Assembly (NCBI GenBank): GCA_947454485.1
Contig: CANGJJ010000002.1
Coordinates: 310,001-374,000, forward strand
Direction of reading: 5' to 3'
DNA length: 64,000 nt
Source: Beijerinckiaceae bacterium
GTDB taxonomy: Bacteria > Pseudomonadota > Alphaproteobacteria > Rhizobiales > Beijerinckiaceae
This document shows positions 1-9,546 of the stretch, one piece after another; positions within the stretch are counted from its first letter, which is position 1, and each line of letters starts with the position of its first letter. The translations under genes were made by a program, and so were the position numbers. The notes under the pieces were generated by a model. The model was not told the DNA's origin. It saw only the letters and a program-made list of their open reading frames with translations, and did no database searches.

Positions 1-269
1 CAGCGGCCATTTTGGCGCGCGATGGTGAAGTGGTTGCGCAGATGCAGGACCATGCAAGCCTTACCATGCGCGTCTTGGACGAGGCCTTCATCGAGGCCTA
101 TTTGATGGCGGCGGGGGATGTGGTGCTTGGCAGTGTGGGCGCTTATCAGATCGAAGGGCTCGGACAGCATTTGTTTGCCGATATACAAGGCCATCATGCG
201 ACCATTATGGGCCTGCCTTTACTTGCGCTGTTGAGTGAGTTGCGCGCCCTGAAGATGTTGCGAGGCTGA
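1..269 (+). CDS. maf: Maf/YceF-like nucleotide pyrophosphatase, C-terminal part (5' end outside window)
   Basis: The reading frame is open from the window edge, so only about the last 88 residues are present. The Maf family hydrolyses non-canonical nucleoside triphosphates in the cytoplasm. The visible part matches the Maf C-terminus: a Gly-Ala-Tyr-x-Ile-x-Gly-Leu-Gly stretch followed by an Ile-x-Gly-(x)n-Met-Gly-Leu-Pro-Leu segment and a final helix. The stop codon lies one base before the coaE ATG, so the two are probably cotranscribed. In many Rhizobiales aroE sits between maf and coaE; here it is absent. The catalytic N-terminal half cannot be assessed. Confidence 0.85.
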   Translation, partial: AAILARDGEVVAQMQDHASLTMRVLDEAFIEAYLMAAGDVVLGSVGAYQIEGLGQHLFADIQGHHATIMGLPLLALLSELRALKMLRG

Positions 270-270
270 T

Positions 271-876
271 ATGGTGATCCTCGGTCTCACTGGTTCGATT
301 GGCATGGGCAAATCAGCAACGGCTGATTTGTTTCGCGCGCGCGGCATTCCCGTTCATGATTCTGATGCCTGTGTCCATGAGCTCTATCGTGGCAAGGCCG
401 TGCCTTTGATCGAGGCGGCCTTCCCCGGCGTGGTGAGTGAGGGCGTGGTGGACCGCGCGAAACTCTCGCAGACCGTGCTTGGCAATCCAGCTGCCATGCA
501 GCAACTCGAAGCCATTGTTCATCCCCTTGTGGCGCGCGAGCGTGATGCTTTTTTGGAGGCCGCGCGCAAGAACGGGGCTGGGGTCGCGGTGCTCGATATT
601 CCTTTGTTGTTCGAAGTGGGCGCTTGCAATCTCGTTGATGCGATAGTCGTCGTCAGCGCGCCGGAAACCGTGCAAAAGTCTCGCGTTTTGGCACGGCCCG
701 GGATGACGCCGGAGCGCTTCGAGGCCATAGTGGCGCGGCAAATGCCTGACTCGGAAAAGCGCCGCCGCGCGCATTTCATCATCGATACGAGCCGGGGATT
801 GGATGCAGCCGCCCGCGATGTTGATCAACTTTTGCGAGCGGTCGCTTATCTGGGACCAACAGGCCATCATGCGTGA
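271..876 (+). CDS. coaE: Dephospho-CoA kinase
   Basis: CoaE catalyses the last step of coenzyme A synthesis, ATP-dependent phosphorylation of dephospho-CoA, in the cytoplasm. The 201-residue product has the usual family length. It opens with a P-loop ([11 protein letters not shown], residues 5-15), followed by a HDSD stretch near residue 30 and a VLDIPLLFE segment in the lid/CoA region. The ATG follows the maf stop by one base, with a GAGG-like sequence just upstream. The last 8 bases overlap the dnaQ start, so translation is probably coupled. A second CoA gene, coaA, lies at 6.1-7.0 kb on the other strand. Confidence 0.95.
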   Translation: MVILGLTGSIGMGKSATADLFRARGIPVHDSDACVHELYRGKAVPLIEAAFPGVVSEGVVDRAKLSQTVLGNPAAMQQLEAIVHPLVARERDAFLEAARKNGAGVAVLDIPLLFEVGACNLVDAIVVVSAPETVQKSRVLARPGMTPERFEAIVARQMPDSEKRRRAHFIIDTSRGLDAAARDVDQLLRAVAYLGPTGHHA

Positions 877-1573
877 AATCATTCTCGACACGGAAACGAC
901 GGGGCTTGATCCCAATACGGGCGATCGTATCGTTGAAATTGGGTGTGTCGAAGTTCTCAATTACATCGCGACCGGCGAGCATTTTCACGTCTATATCAAT
1001 CCCGAACGTGATGTGCCTGATGAGGCTTTCAAAGTTCACGGCCTCTCGACCGAGTTTTTGAAAGACAAGCCGCTCTTTAAAGATGTGGCGCAGCAATTTC
1101 TCGATTTCATCGGTTCGGATCGGCTTGTGATCCACAATGCCGAATTCGATATGAAATTTCTCAATGCGGAATTGAAAAAACTCGGCCAGCCCGCCCTGCC
1201 CGCTGAACGGGCGTTTGACACGCTCACTTATGCGCGCCGCAAACATCCCGGTGCCAGTAATTCACTCGATGCGCTTTGCGCACGCTACAAGATCGACAGT
1301 TCGCGGCGCACCAAACATGGCGCGCTGCTCGATGCTGAGATTTTGGCAGAGGTCTATGCCGAGCTGATGGGCGGGCGTCAGGCGACTTTGATTCTCGCCG
1401 AGGAGACGCAGGTCTCCCAATCCATCGAGATCAAAAATCGCCGCGAGCGTTCTGTGCCATTAGAGGCTTTGCTCAGTCCGGCTGAGGTCGAGGCCCATGC
1501 ACAGTTTCTGGGCAAGCTGGGCGATAAGGCCGTCTGGCGCGACTACATCACAGATGAGCCGCGCCCGGAGTAA
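869..1573 (+). CDS. dnaQ: DNA polymerase III epsilon subunit (3'-5' proofreading exonuclease)
   Basis: This is the proofreading subunit of the replicative polymerase. The start is placed at the ATG giving [12 protein letters not shown], because the frame extends further upstream only into coaE and family members begin with this motif. DEDDh residues are visible: D7 and E9 (Exo[10 protein letters not shown]), D94 (Exo[13 protein letters not shown]), and H150 and D155 (Exo[17 protein letters not shown]). The 234-residue length fits the alphaproteobacterial family, which has a short C-terminal alpha-binding tail. The gene overlaps coaE by 8 nt and converges on secB with 3 nt between stop codons. 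Confidence 0.96.
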   Translation: MREIILDTETTGLDPNTGDRIVEIGCVEVLNYIATGEHFHVYINPERDVPDEAFKVHGLSTEFLKDKPLFKDVAQQFLDFIGSDRLVIHNAEFDMKFLNAELKKLGQPALPAERAFDTLTYARRKHPGASNSLDALCARYKIDSSRRTKHGALLDAEILAEVYAELMGGRQATLILAEETQVSQSIEIKNRRERSVPLEALLSPAEVEAHAQFLGKLGDKAVWRDYITDEPRPE

Positions 1574-1576
1574 GCC

Positions 1577-2056
1577 TTAGTTGGGCTGTGCGCCCTGTTC
1601 GGCCTGCACCTGCGCGACGCGCTGGCGATAGAGACCGACGAAATCCACCGGATCGAGCAGCAGGGGCGGGAAGCCGCCATTGCGCACGCAATCAGCAATG
1701 ATCTGGCGGGCGAAGGGGAAGAGCAGACGCGGGCCTTCGATCATGACGATCGGGGCGATCTCATTCTCGGGAATATTGCGCAGGCGGAAGATGCCGGCAA
1801 AGTTCAGCTCGAAGCGGAAGTGAATGAGGTCGCCGGTCTGGGCGGTGCCTTCCAGCAGCAATTCGACCTCGAAATCGCCCTCCGCGAGGGGGCGCGGGTT
1901 CACATTCACTTGAACGCTGATCTGCGGGGGCTGCTCCTGCTGAGCCAGCGAACGGGGGGCATTGGGATTCTCGAAAGAGAGATCCTTGATATATTGGGCC
2001 AGCACATTGAACTGCGGTGCGCCCTCATTATTGGCCCCGTTCTCGATGTCGCTCAT
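1577..2056 (-). CDS. secB: Protein-export chaperone SecB
   Basis: SecB is a cytoplasmic tetrameric chaperone that keeps preproteins unfolded and delivers them to SecA. The 159-residue product has the typical SecB core ([19 protein letters not shown] near the N-terminus, then the [12 protein letters not shown] and [11 protein letters not shown] strands) and the conserved [14 protein letters not shown] region. A GGAGA sequence lies about 9 nt before the ATG on the minus strand. The gene is divergent from the Tim44-like gene and shares a roughly 190-nt promoter region with it. In relatives fxsA often sits in this gap; it is not present here. Confidence 0.96.
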   Translation of the reverse strand: MSDIENGANNEGAPQFNVLAQYIKDLSFENPNAPRSLAQQEQPPQISVQVNVNPRPLAEGDFEVELLLEGTAQTGDLIHFRFELNFAGIFRLRNIPENEIAPIVMIEGPRLLFPFARQIIADCVRNGGFPPLLLDPVDFVGLYRQRVAQVQAEQGAQPN

Positions 2057-2248
2057 CTTATTTGTCTCCGAAAGCCAGTTCGCCGCCGATTGTCCCGGGG
2101 CCTCTCAGAAGGGGGAGGTATCACGGAAGCGCGGCCCTGAACAAGGCGAAGAGGTCGCAACCTTCGCAGGGACCCTTTGCATCTTGCGCGAACAAGGGCC
2201 ACATAGAGATGACCCGCCGACCCCGGCCAGAGCCTGACAGGGACCGTG

Positions 2249-2944
2249 ATGCAGGACGCTTTTGACCCGACGACGATTATTTTTGCCGCTTTGGCGATTT
2301 TCGTCCTTTTTAAGCTTCGCTCTATCCTGGGCACGCGCACCGGTGAGGAGCGCCCGCCCTTCAATCCTTTCGAGCGCCCCGCGCCCCCCACAGCCCCCGA
2401 GGGCGGGGACAATGTGATTCGCCTGCCCGGAGCTGCGCAATATGAAGAGCCGCAGACGCCTGAGCAGCGCTGGAGCAAATTGGCCGATGCCTCGGCCATT
2501 GAAGGTCTTGAGGCCATCGCTGCTGCCGATCCGCAATTCTCCGGCAAGGGCTTTGTGGGCGGCGCGCGCGCAGCCTATGAAATGATCGTTCTGGCTTTTG
2601 CCAAGGGCGACAAAGATGCGCTGAAGGATTTGCTGGCGAGCGATGTCTTCGACAGCTTCTCCAATGCGATCAACACACGCGTTGCGCGTGGTGAAAAAGT
2701 CGACACGACTTTCGTGTCGGTGGATGGCGCCCAGATCGCGGATGCGCATCTGCGTGGCCGTATTGCCCAGATCACCATGCGCTTCACCTCGAAGATCATC
2801 ACTGTCACCCGCAATGCTGACGATGAAGTGGTTGATGGCAATTCAGACCGCATTGTTGAAGTGGTCGATGTGTGGACTTTCGCGCGCGAAGCTGGCGCTT
2901 CCAATCCTAATTGGAAGCTTGTCGCCACGGAAGCGGCGCACTGA
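2249..2944 (+). CDS. Tim44/TimA-family membrane-associated protein
   Basis: The 231-residue product has an N-terminal transmembrane helix (about residues 9-24), a Pro-rich linker (about 30-60) and a C-terminal Tim44-like domain (about 75-230) rich in AAYEMIVLAFAKGD-type helices. Bacterial homologues (TimA in Caulobacter) resemble mitochondrial Tim44, but their role is not well established; an inner-membrane location is inferred. A GTG three bases upstream is in frame, and the ATG at 2249 is preferred because homologues start with M-x-D/E. The stop is 2 nt before the mltA ATG, so the two genes probably form an operon with smr and the XRE gene. Confidence 0.85.
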   Translation: MQDAFDPTTIIFAALAIFVLFKLRSILGTRTGEERPPFNPFERPAPPTAPEGGDNVIRLPGAAQYEEPQTPEQRWSKLADASAIEGLEAIAAADPQFSGKGFVGGARAAYEMIVLAFAKGDKDALKDLLASDVFDSFSNAINTRVARGEKVDTTFVSVDGAQIADAHLRGRIAQITMRFTSKIITVTRNADDEVVDGNSDRIVEVVDVWTFAREAGASNPNWKLVATEAAH

Positions 2945-2946
2945 TC

Positions 2947-4032
2947 ATGTCGACGCGCTGGCCGCTGCGACAGCTCCGCGCTGGCGAGGCAGCCACGCAA
3001 GGTGAATTGGTATTGCGCCAAACTGAATTTGGCGCAGTACCAGCTTTTGCAGACGATGATCTGCTTGCAGCCTTCCAGACCTTTGTGCGATCAGCCCGTT
3101 TCATGAGTGCACGCAGCAACGAATTGCGCGCCGCTCTCCCAACGCCTGATGATCTCAGACGCGTCTGCGAAAAGGCTCTTGTCGCTGATGTGACCACGCA
3201 AGACAGCGCCAGAGCCTTTTTCGAATCGCAGTTCGATCTGTATCAATTCGAAGACAATGGCTCGCAACATCCACCCTTCTTCACCGGCTATTATGAGCCT
3301 GTTGTGCAAGGCTCATTGACGCGCAACGCTGATTTCACAGAACCCGTATTTGCGCGCCCGCAAGATCTCGACTCTATCACGCCCTATCCAAGCCGCGCGG
3401 AGATTGATGCCGTGGGTGCAGCGCGTTTTACACCTCTTGTGTGGCTGCGCGATGCCATCGAAGTTTTCATGATACAGGTGCAAGGTTCAGCGGCGGTTGA
3501 TCTGCCAGATGGACGACGCATGCGCCTGACTTATGCGGGCCGTAATGGCGCGCCCTATACGAGCATTGGTCGCATCTTGATCGAAGAGGGCGAGATTGCG
3601 CCCGCAGACATGTCACTTGCGCGCTTGAAACAATGGGTGCGCGACCATGGTCAGCAGCAAGGCGAGCGCGGCCGCGCCCTGCTTCATCGCAACAAATCTT
3701 ATGTCTTCTTCACACTCGATGGCTCAGCTGATCGCGCGATTGGTCCCATCGGTGGTGGCGGTGTTCCACTGACGCCGCTGCGCTCCATCGCCATGGACCG
3801 CACTATATGGCCCTATGGATTGCCAGTCTTTGTTGATGCGCAAATTCCCGATGCGCAGGGACAGACCGCGCCTTTCACGCGGCTGGTGATCGGCCAAGAT
3901 ACGGGCTCGGCCATTGTCGGCCCCGCGCGGCTTGATCTATTTATGGGCTCGGGCGATGAGGCGGGCACACGCGCCGGACATATCCGTCATGGCGGGGGTC
4001 TTTACATTCTCCTGCCGAAGTCGGATTCCTGA
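2947..4032 (+). CDS. mltA: MltA-type lytic murein transglycosylase
   Basis: MltA cleaves the MurNAc-GlcNAc bond of peptidoglycan with formation of 1,6-anhydro-muramic acid. The 361-residue product shows the MltA domain (FFTGYYEP near residue 105, IQVQGSAAVDLPDG, RLTYAGRNGAPYTSIG) and the C-terminal 3D domain (RSIAMDR, PYGLPVFVDA, GQDTGSAIVGPARLDLFMG). The ATG chosen is directly after the Tim44-like stop. The oddity is that no hydrophobic signal peptide or lipobox is seen at this start, although the enzyme must act outside the membrane; a further upstream in-frame start adds only 12 polar residues. Confidence 0.92.
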   Translation: MSTRWPLRQLRAGEAATQGELVLRQTEFGAVPAFADDDLLAAFQTFVRSARFMSARSNELRAALPTPDDLRRVCEKALVADVTTQDSARAFFESQFDLYQFEDNGSQHPPFFTGYYEPVVQGSLTRNADFTEPVFARPQDLDSITPYPSRAEIDAVGAARFTPLVWLRDAIEVFMIQVQGSAAVDLPDGRRMRLTYAGRNGAPYTSIGRILIEEGEIAPADMSLARLKQWVRDHGQQQGERGRALLHRNKSYVFFTLDGSADRAIGPIGGGGVPLTPLRSIAMDRTIWPYGLPVFVDAQIPDAQGQTAPFTRLVIGQDTGSAIVGPARLDLFMGSGDEAGTRAGHIRHGGGLYILLPKSDS

Positions 4033-4037
4033 TCCTC

Positions 4038-4649
4038 ATGAAACAGGCGGATCATCACCGGCGATCATCGCGCCACCGCGATTTGTCGCGCGACGAGATC
4101 GATCTTTGGCGGCAGGTGACGCAGACCGTTGCGCCCTTCGCCGGACGACGTACGCCTGTTGTCGCTGACGCGCCCGCTGCCACTGCGAGCGAGACGGTAA
4201 AGCCCGCGCCAACACCGATCCGCAGTGTCGTGCCTGACTATGTGCCACCGTCGAGCACAGCGCCCAAAGGCCTGACGCCCCTGTCGCCTTTTGAGCGGCG
4301 GCTGAAGCAACGCCTGTCGCGCGGGCGTGTTGATGTAGATGCGGTGATGGATCTGCACGGCCTCTATCAGCCGCAGGCCCATTCGGCCCTGCGCAATTTT
4401 CTGTTTCAGGCCCAAGCCAGCGGCGCACGGGTCGTCCTCATCATCACCGGCAAGGGCAAGACCATGTCGCGTGATGAGATTGCCGAAAGCGGTGTGCTGC
4501 GCCGCCAAGTCCCCCAATGGTTGCGCGCGCCAGAATTGCGCGGCGTGGTCGTGGGCTTTGAAGAGGCGGTGCATCATCACGGCGGGGCAGGCGCTCTTTA
4601 TGTGCGCATCCGTCGACCTGACCGGCCAAGCCAAAGGGGAGATCTATGA
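4038..4649 (+). CDS. Smr domain protein
   Basis: The 203-residue product has a disordered, Pro/Ala-rich N-terminal 90 residues and a C-terminal Smr domain. Domain landmarks are DLHG (105-108), TGKG (137-140) and HGGAGALYV (181-189). Smr domains, related to the MutS2 C-terminus, bind or nick DNA or RNA; the target of this stand-alone family is not established. It starts 5 nt after mltA and its TGA overlaps the ATG of the next XRE gene (ATGA), implying translational coupling with a regulator. Confidence 0.9.
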   Translation: MKQADHHRRSSRHRDLSRDEIDLWRQVTQTVAPFAGRRTPVVADAPAATASETVKPAPTPIRSVVPDYVPPSSTAPKGLTPLSPFERRLKQRLSRGRVDVDAVMDLHGLYQPQAHSALRNFLFQAQASGARVVLIITGKGKTMSRDEIAESGVLRRQVPQWLRAPELRGVVVGFEEAVHHHGGAGALYVRIRRPDRPSQRGDL

Positions 4650-5020
4650 CACCCTTTGGCAGCAAGCTGCGCGAATTGCGCGCCGCCCGCGATGTGACTT
4701 TGAAAGATATGGCGGCCGCCATCGGCGTTTCGGCGGCTTACCTCTCGGCGCTCGAACATGGGCGACGCGGCACGCCGACCTGGTATCTCGTCCAGCGCAT
4801 CATCACCTTCTTCAATGTGATCTGGGATGAGGCTGAGGAGCTGGAGCGCCTCGCGCAGGAGTCTGACCCGCGCATCACGGTCGATACATCCGGTCTGGCA
4901 CCTGCGACGACGCGCTTTGCCAATCGGCTGGCGCGGCAGATTGGTGAACTCTCCCCCGAGGAGATTGCCACGATGAATGAGGTGCTGGAGAAGCGCCGCG
5001 CCAAAGTCCCCAAGCGCTGA
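4646..5020 (+). CDS. XRE-family helix-turn-helix regulator
   Basis: The 124-residue cytoplasmic protein has an N-terminal Cro/CI-type HTH (about residues 6-60: LRELRAARDVTLKDMAAAIG, then VSAAYLSALEHGRRG as recognition helix region). The C-terminal half is helical and contains a conserved segment around SDPRITVDTSGL. The start overlaps the smr stop by 4 nt. I know this type of protein as conserved in Rhizobiales beside smr, but not its targets. It is not a close copy of the XRE protein at 22.3 kb. Confidence 0.88.
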   Translation: MTPFGSKLRELRAARDVTLKDMAAAIGVSAAYLSALEHGRRGTPTWYLVQRIITFFNVIWDEAEELERLAQESDPRITVDTSGLAPATTRFANRLARQIGELSPEEIATMNEVLEKRRAKVPKR

Positions 5021-5092
5021 TATCTGGTGCTGATCTTGACGGCTTGCCTCGCCCGGTGCGACATGCGGCCACTGTTTTTGAAGGAGCATCCC

Positions 5093-6091
5093 ATGTCGAG
5101 CAGGCAGTATGACGTTCTGGGCCTCGGTAACGCCATTGTGGACGTGATCGCCCGCGCCGATGATGATTTTCTCGCCAAAGAGAATCTCAACAAAGGCTCG
5201 ATGATGCTCATCGACGAGCCACGCGCTGAAAGCCTCTATGCGAGCATGGGTCAGGCCAGCGTCTTCTCGGGCGGCTCAGCTGCCAATACGATTGTGGGTC
5301 TGGCGTCTTTTGGCTCCAAGGCGGCCTTCATTGGCAAGGTGCGCGCGGATGAGACCGGCCATGCCTTTGCTCATGACATTCGCGCCATGGGCATTCACTT
5401 CCCCACCAGCGCTGCGCAGGATGGTCCCTCGACCGCGCGCTGCCTCGTTCTCGTCACGCCCGATGGCGAGCGCACGATGAACACCTATCTCGGCGCCTGC
5501 CAGAAGCTCGGCCCCGATGATGTGGACGAGGCAACCGTTCAGGCCTCGGCCATTACTTATCTCGAAGGCTATCTGTGGGATCCGCCGGCCGCGAAAGAAG
5601 CTTTCGTGAAGGCTGCGGCCATTGCCCATGCCGCTGGCCGTCAGGTTGCGCTCACTTTGTCAGATCCGTTCTGCGTTGATCGCTACCGCGATGAATTTTT
5701 GGGCCTCATTCGCAAGAAGACGGTCGATATCGTCTTCGCCAATCAGCATGAGCTGCGCTCGCTCTATCAGACCGCTGATTTCGACACGGCGCTTGCAGCT
5801 TTGCGTGATGAAGGCGTGCTGGGGATCGTGACGCGCTCAGAACATGGCTCCATGGTCGTGACGCGTGAAGAGACCCATGCTGTTCCCGCCTTCCCGATTG
5901 AGAAGCTGGTGGACACAACAGGCGCGGGCGATTTGTTTGCGGCGGGCTTCCTCGCCGGTCTCACGCGCGATGCAGATCTTGTCACCTGCGCGCGTATGGG
6001 TGCGCTCGCTGCGTCCGAAGTCATCCAGCATTATGGTGCACGACCCGAAGCCAATCTGCGCGATCTTGCGCAGCAGAATGGTTTGCTCTGA
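5093..6091 (+). CDS. PfkB-family carbohydrate kinase, probable adenosine kinase
   Basis: The 332-residue product is a ribokinase/PfkB-fold kinase. It has the GGSAANT glycine motif near residue 60 and the second PfkB signature DTTGAGD at 274-280, where D280 is the expected catalytic base. Close alphaproteobacterial homologues, starting with a YDVLGLGNAIVDVIAR segment, are usually annotated adenosine kinase; the substrate is inferred from that resemblance. The ATG at 5093 is chosen because of an AAGGAG Shine-Dalgarno at 5081-5086; the open frame extends 22 codons further upstream. The stop abuts the coaA stop on the other strand with no spacer. Confidence 0.9.
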   Translation: MSSRQYDVLGLGNAIVDVIARADDDFLAKENLNKGSMMLIDEPRAESLYASMGQASVFSGGSAANTIVGLASFGSKAAFIGKVRADETGHAFAHDIRAMGIHFPTSAAQDGPSTARCLVLVTPDGERTMNTYLGACQKLGPDDVDEATVQASAITYLEGYLWDPPAAKEAFVKAAAIAHAAGRQVALTLSDPFCVDRYRDEFLGLIRKKTVDIVFANQHELRSLYQTADFDTALAALRDEGVLGIVTRSEHGSMVVTREETHAVPAFPIEKLVDTTGAGDLFAAGFLAGLTRDADLVTCARMGALAASEVIQHYGARPEANLRDLAQQNGLL

Positions 6092-7039
6092 TCAGAGCTT
6101 GCGAAGGGCGACCTGCTCGATGCGATGAGCAGAGCCCTTCGTCAACACAAGGCCGGCGCGTGCGCGCGTCGGCAAAATATTCTCATGTAAATTGCGCAGA
6201 TTGATGCGCTGCCAAATTGAGCGCGCGGTCTCAACCGCTTCAGAATCACTCAGCGAGGCATAATTGCGGAAGAAGCTGCGCGGATCGCGGAAGGCTGTTT
6301 CGCGCAGACGCATGAAGCGCTTGATATACCAACTCTCCAGATCATCATCATCGGCGTCGAGATAGACTGAGAAGTCAAAGAAGTCCGACACGAAGGGCAG
6401 TTTGCTGCCAAGCTTGTTCGGCAGCAAGACATTCAATCCCTCAACGATGAGAATGTCAGGGCGGTCGACAACAACCGATTCACCCTTCACCACGTCATAG
6501 ACGAGATGGGAATAGACCGGTGCTTCGACCCTTTGCTTGCCTGCTTTCACATCCGTGAGAAAGCGGATGAGCGCCGCGCCATCATAGCTTTCGGGAAAGC
6601 CCTTCTTCTCCATCAAGCCTTCGCGCTGCAAAACAGAATTCGGCAGCAAGAAACCATCGGTGGTGATGAGATCAACCTTCGGCGTATTGGGCCAACGCGA
6701 CAACAAAGCTTTGAGCACGCGCGCGGTGGTTGATTTGCCCACGGCGACTGAACCGGCAATGCCGATAATATAAGGAACTTTGCCATCTTCTGCGCCCAGA
6801 AAGCGCTGCGTAGCTTTGAACAGGCCTTGCGTTGCCGCAACATAAAGGGCGAGCAGACGCGAGAGGGGCAGATAGATCTCGATCACTTCTTCCAGCGAGA
6901 TCGGATCATTCATGGATTGCAATTTGCTGAGATCATCGAAGGTCAGTGTCAGCGGCGTATCCGCGCGCAGGCTTGCCCATTCGGCGCGCTTGAAGTGCCG
7001 ATAGGGCGACAATTCCTCGTCAGTCGCGCGCTCGTCCAT
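6092..7039 (-). CDS. coaA: Pantothenate kinase, type I
   Basis: CoaA phosphorylates pantothenate, the committed and feedback-regulated step of CoA synthesis. The 315-residue product carries the P-loop [11 protein letters not shown] (93-103) and type I hallmarks [23 protein letters not shown] and the C-terminal LRKL-type ending. The ATG at 7039 is chosen because AGGAGAG lies 5-6 nt upstream. An in-frame TTG at 7066 would overlap hisE but has no such site. It is the last gene of the minus-strand his cluster, 23 nt after hisE, an arrangement common in Rhizobiales. Confidence 0.96.
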   Translation of the reverse strand: MDERATDEELSPYRHFKRAEWASLRADTPLTLTFDDLSKLQSMNDPISLEEVIEIYLPLSRLLALYVAATQGLFKATQRFLGAEDGKVPYIIGIAGSVAVGKSTTARVLKALLSRWPNTPKVDLITTDGFLLPNSVLQREGLMEKKGFPESYDGAALIRFLTDVKAGKQRVEAPVYSHLVYDVVKGESVVVDRPDILIVEGLNVLLPNKLGSKLPFVSDFFDFSVYLDADDDDLESWYIKRFMRLRETAFRDPRSFFRNYASLSDSEAVETARSIWQRINLRNLHENILPTRARAGLVLTKGSAHRIEQVALRKL

Positions 7040-7062
7040 CCTGCTCTCCTGACGTCTTGCGC

Positions 7063-7383
7063 TCAAGCTTTGCGCGACGCCTTTTCCGCATGGCCCGATT
7101 GGGTGGTGCGGCTGTTCAGCTCGTCCAGAACCTCATCAAGGCTGACGCCGCCTGCGCGCAGCAAAACGAGCAGGTGATAGAGCACATCGGCGGCCTCTTT
7201 TTTCAGCTCGACACGGTCGCCTGACATGGCGGCAATGACAGCCTCAACGGATTCTTCGCCAAACTTCTTTGCCGTGCGGGCGACCCCTGCATCAAGCAAT
7301 GACTTCGTATAAGACGCGGTTGCATCGGCCCCGCTACGTGCCGCGATGATGGCATCGAGATCGGCCAGAGTGAAGCTGGTCAT
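7063..7383 (-). CDS. hisE: Phosphoribosyl-ATP pyrophosphatase
   Basis: HisE hydrolyses PR-ATP to PR-AMP in histidine synthesis. The 106-residue stand-alone protein contains the MazG-like metal-binding pattern: [14 protein letters not shown] followed by [17 protein letters not shown], with the expected Glu/Asp ligands. It lies 9 nt after hisF and before coaA. The partner hisI is not in the window. Confidence 0.95.
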   Translation of the reverse strand: MTSFTLADLDAIIAARSGADATASYTKSLLDAGVARTAKKFGEESVEAVIAAMSGDRVELKKEAADVLYHLLVLLRAGGVSLDEVLDELNSRTTQSGHAEKASRKA

Positions 7384-7392
7384 GCCTGCCCC

Positions 7393-8163
7393 CTAATCAA
7401 GACGCATGGGAAGACCCGCGCTCGCCATATAGTCTTTGGCTTGCCGGATCGTATATTCGCCGAAATGGAAGATCGAGGCCGCGAGCACAGCCGTGGCATG
7501 GCCTTCGCGGATTCCATCCACCAGATGATCAAGATTGCCAACACCGCCTGAGGCAATCAAAGGCACGCTCACCGCATCCGCAACCTGACGGGTGAGGGCA
7601 ACATCAAAGCCCGACTTGGTGCCATCGCGATCCATCGAGGTGAGCAGAATTTCGCCCGCGCCCAAAGCCACGACTTCGCGTGCATAGTCGATCGCATCAA
7701 GCCCGGTGGTCTTGCGCCCGCCATGGGTGAAGATTTCCCATTTGCCGGGACCGGTGCTTTTCGCGTCAATCGCAACAACGATACATTGGCTGCCGAATTT
7801 CTCGGCTGCCTCGCGCACGAAGTCACGATTATGCACGGCCGCTGTATTGATCGACACTTTGTCGGCGCCCGCAAGCAAGAGCTTGCGAATATCGTCCGTC
7901 GTGCGCACACCGCCACCAACCGTCAGCGGCATGAAACAGGCTTCAGCCGTGCGGCTGACGACATCCAGAATGATGCCGCGATTTTCATGGCTCGCGGTGA
8001 TGTCGAGGAAGCACAATTCATCCGCACCCGCGCGGTCATAAGCAATGGCGCTCTCAACCGGATCGCCTGCATCGCGCAAATCCACGAAATTCACGCCTTT
8101 GACGACGCGTCCGTCTTTGACATCGAGGCAGGGGATCACACGGCATTTAAGCACGCGATTCAC
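7393..8163 (-). CDS. hisF: Imidazole glycerol phosphate synthase, cyclase subunit
   Basis: HisF is the (beta/alpha)8 cyclase that, with HisH, turns PRFAR and ammonia into IGP and AICAR. The 256-residue protein begins with [20 protein letters not shown], where D14 corresponds to the conserved catalytic Asp of the first strand. The second half-barrel phosphate site ([15 protein letters not shown]) and IASGGVGN are also visible. Its start overlaps the end of hisA by 17 nt, suggesting coupled translation. Confidence 0.97.
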   Translation of the reverse strand: MNRVLKCRVIPCLDVKDGRVVKGVNFVDLRDAGDPVESAIAYDRAGADELCFLDITASHENRGIILDVVSRTAEACFMPLTVGGGVRTTDDIRKLLLAGADKVSINTAAVHNRDFVREAAEKFGSQCIVVAIDAKSTGPGKWEIFTHGGRKTTGLDAIDYAREVVALGAGEILLTSMDRDGTKSGFDVALTRQVADAVSVPLIASGGVGNLDHLVDGIREGHATAVLAASIFHFGEYTIRQAKDYMASAGLPMRLD

Positions 8164-8902
8164 TCCGCGAAGCTTTGATCAAAGCCAGCGCTTCAGCCGG
8201 ATCAAGTCGCCCATCATAGAGCGCGCGGCCGGTGATCGCGCCTGCGAGCTTGGCGCAATCAGGCTGCAGCAAGCGGCGAATATCATCGAGCGAGGCAAGA
8301 CCGCCTGACGCGATGACGGGAATGGAGAGCGCATCGGCCAGCGCCAGAGTGGACTCAATATTGAGACCCTTCAGCACGCCATCGCGCGAAATATCGGTGT
8401 AGATGATGGCAGCGACGCCCGCATCTTCGAAGCGCTTGCCAAGTTCAATCGCAGTCACCTGCGAGACCTTCGCCCAGCCCTCAACTGCCACCAGCCCATC
8501 GCGTGCATCAATGCCCACCGCGATACGGCCGGGATTGAGGCGCGCCGCCTCGCGCACAAGATCAGGATCTTTCACAGCCGCCGTGCCGATGATGACGCGC
8601 GAGACGCCTTTCGACAGCCAGCCTTCAATCGTGCGCATGTCGCGAATGCCGCCACCCAGCTGCACGGGCATTTTGACCTTGGCGAGAATGGACTCGACCG
8701 CGCGGGCATTCATCGGCTTGCCGGCAAAAGCGCCGTCGAGATCGACGACATGCAGATAGTCAAAGCCCTGCGCTTCAAAGGTCGCGGCCTGCGCCGCCGG
8801 ATCCGTATTGAAGACGGTCGCTTGCGCCATGTCGCCGTGAATAAGCCGGACGCATTCGCCTTCTTTCAGATCAATGGCGGGAAACAGGATCACGGGGTCC
8901 AC
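8147..8902 (-). CDS. hisA: ProFAR isomerase
   Basis: HisA is the 1-(5-phosphoribosyl)-5-[(5-phosphoribosylamino)methylideneamino]imidazole-4-carboxamide isomerase of histidine synthesis. The 251-residue TIM barrel starts with [16 protein letters not shown] (catalytic Asp at residue 11) and has [13 protein letters not shown], with the second catalytic Asp, and [12 protein letters not shown]. It overlaps hisH by 13 nt at its start and hisF by 17 nt at its end. Confidence 0.97.
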   Translation of the reverse strand: MDPVILFPAIDLKEGECVRLIHGDMAQATVFNTDPAAQAATFEAQGFDYLHVVDLDGAFAGKPMNARAVESILAKVKMPVQLGGGIRDMRTIEGWLSKGVSRVIIGTAAVKDPDLVREAARLNPGRIAVGIDARDGLVAVEGWAKVSQVTAIELGKRFEDAGVAAIIYTDISRDGVLKGLNIESTLALADALSIPVIASGGLASLDDIRRLLQPDCAKLAGAITGRALYDGRLDPAEALALIKASRSESRA

Positions 8903-9546
8903 CTCATGAAATTGGCGATCAGAGCCAAGCCAAGCTTCTGGCTTTTCTCTGGATGAAATTGCGTGCCCACGATTGTGTCGCGGCCAACCACAGCCACCAC
9001 CGGCCCACCATAATTGGTGTGCGCGATGATATCGCTCGAGCGGGTGGCTTTGAGTTCATAGGAATGAACGAAATAGGCATGCAGCCCCTTGTCGCCGGTC
9101 GCAATGCCGGCGAGCAGGGGATGGGTCTGCGACGCATCCAGCGTGTTCCAGCCCATATGCGGCACTTTGAGGCTGGGGTCGGCGGGGGCAATGGGCTGCA
9201 CATCGCCGCTGATCCAATCAAGACCCTCTGTGACCTGATGTTCGAGGCCGCGTGTCGCAAGTAGTTGCATCCCCACGCAAATACCAAGAAACGGACGGCC
9301 GTTTTTGAACACGGCCTCACGCATGGCCTCAATCATGCCCGCGATATCATCCAGACCGCGCCGGCAGTCGGCAAAAGCGCCCACGCCCGGCAGAACCACA
9401 CGGTCGGCCTTGCGCACAATTTCAGGATCGCTGGTGAGCGTGATCGTCTCGCTGAGGCCCGCCTGCTGGGTGGCCAGCTCAAAGGCCTTTTTGGCCGAAT
9501 GGAGATTGCCAGAGCCGTAATCGATGATGGCCGTCGTCATCGCCAT
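8890..9546 (-). CDS. hisH: Imidazole glycerol phosphate synthase, glutamine amidotransferase subunit
   Basis: HisH hydrolyses glutamine and channels ammonia to HisF. The 218-residue class I amidotransferase shows the nucleophile in GICVGMQLL (Cys about residue 90) and the His-Glu pair in [10 protein letters not shown] near residue 200. A second ATG two codons downstream (9540) has better spacing to a G-rich site, so the true start could be either. The first codons overlap the end of the DUF2628 gene by 10 nt. Confidence 0.96.
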   Translation of the reverse strand: MAMTTAIIDYGSGNLHSAKKAFELATQQAGLSETITLTSDPEIVRKADRVVLPGVGAFADCRRGLDDIAGMIEAMREAVFKNGRPFLGICVGMQLLATRGLEHQVTEGLDWISGDVQPIAPADPSLKVPHMGWNTLDASQTHPLLAGIATGDKGLHAYFVHSYELKATRSSDIIAHTNYGGPVVAVVGRDTIVGTQFHPEKSQKLGLALIANFMRWTP

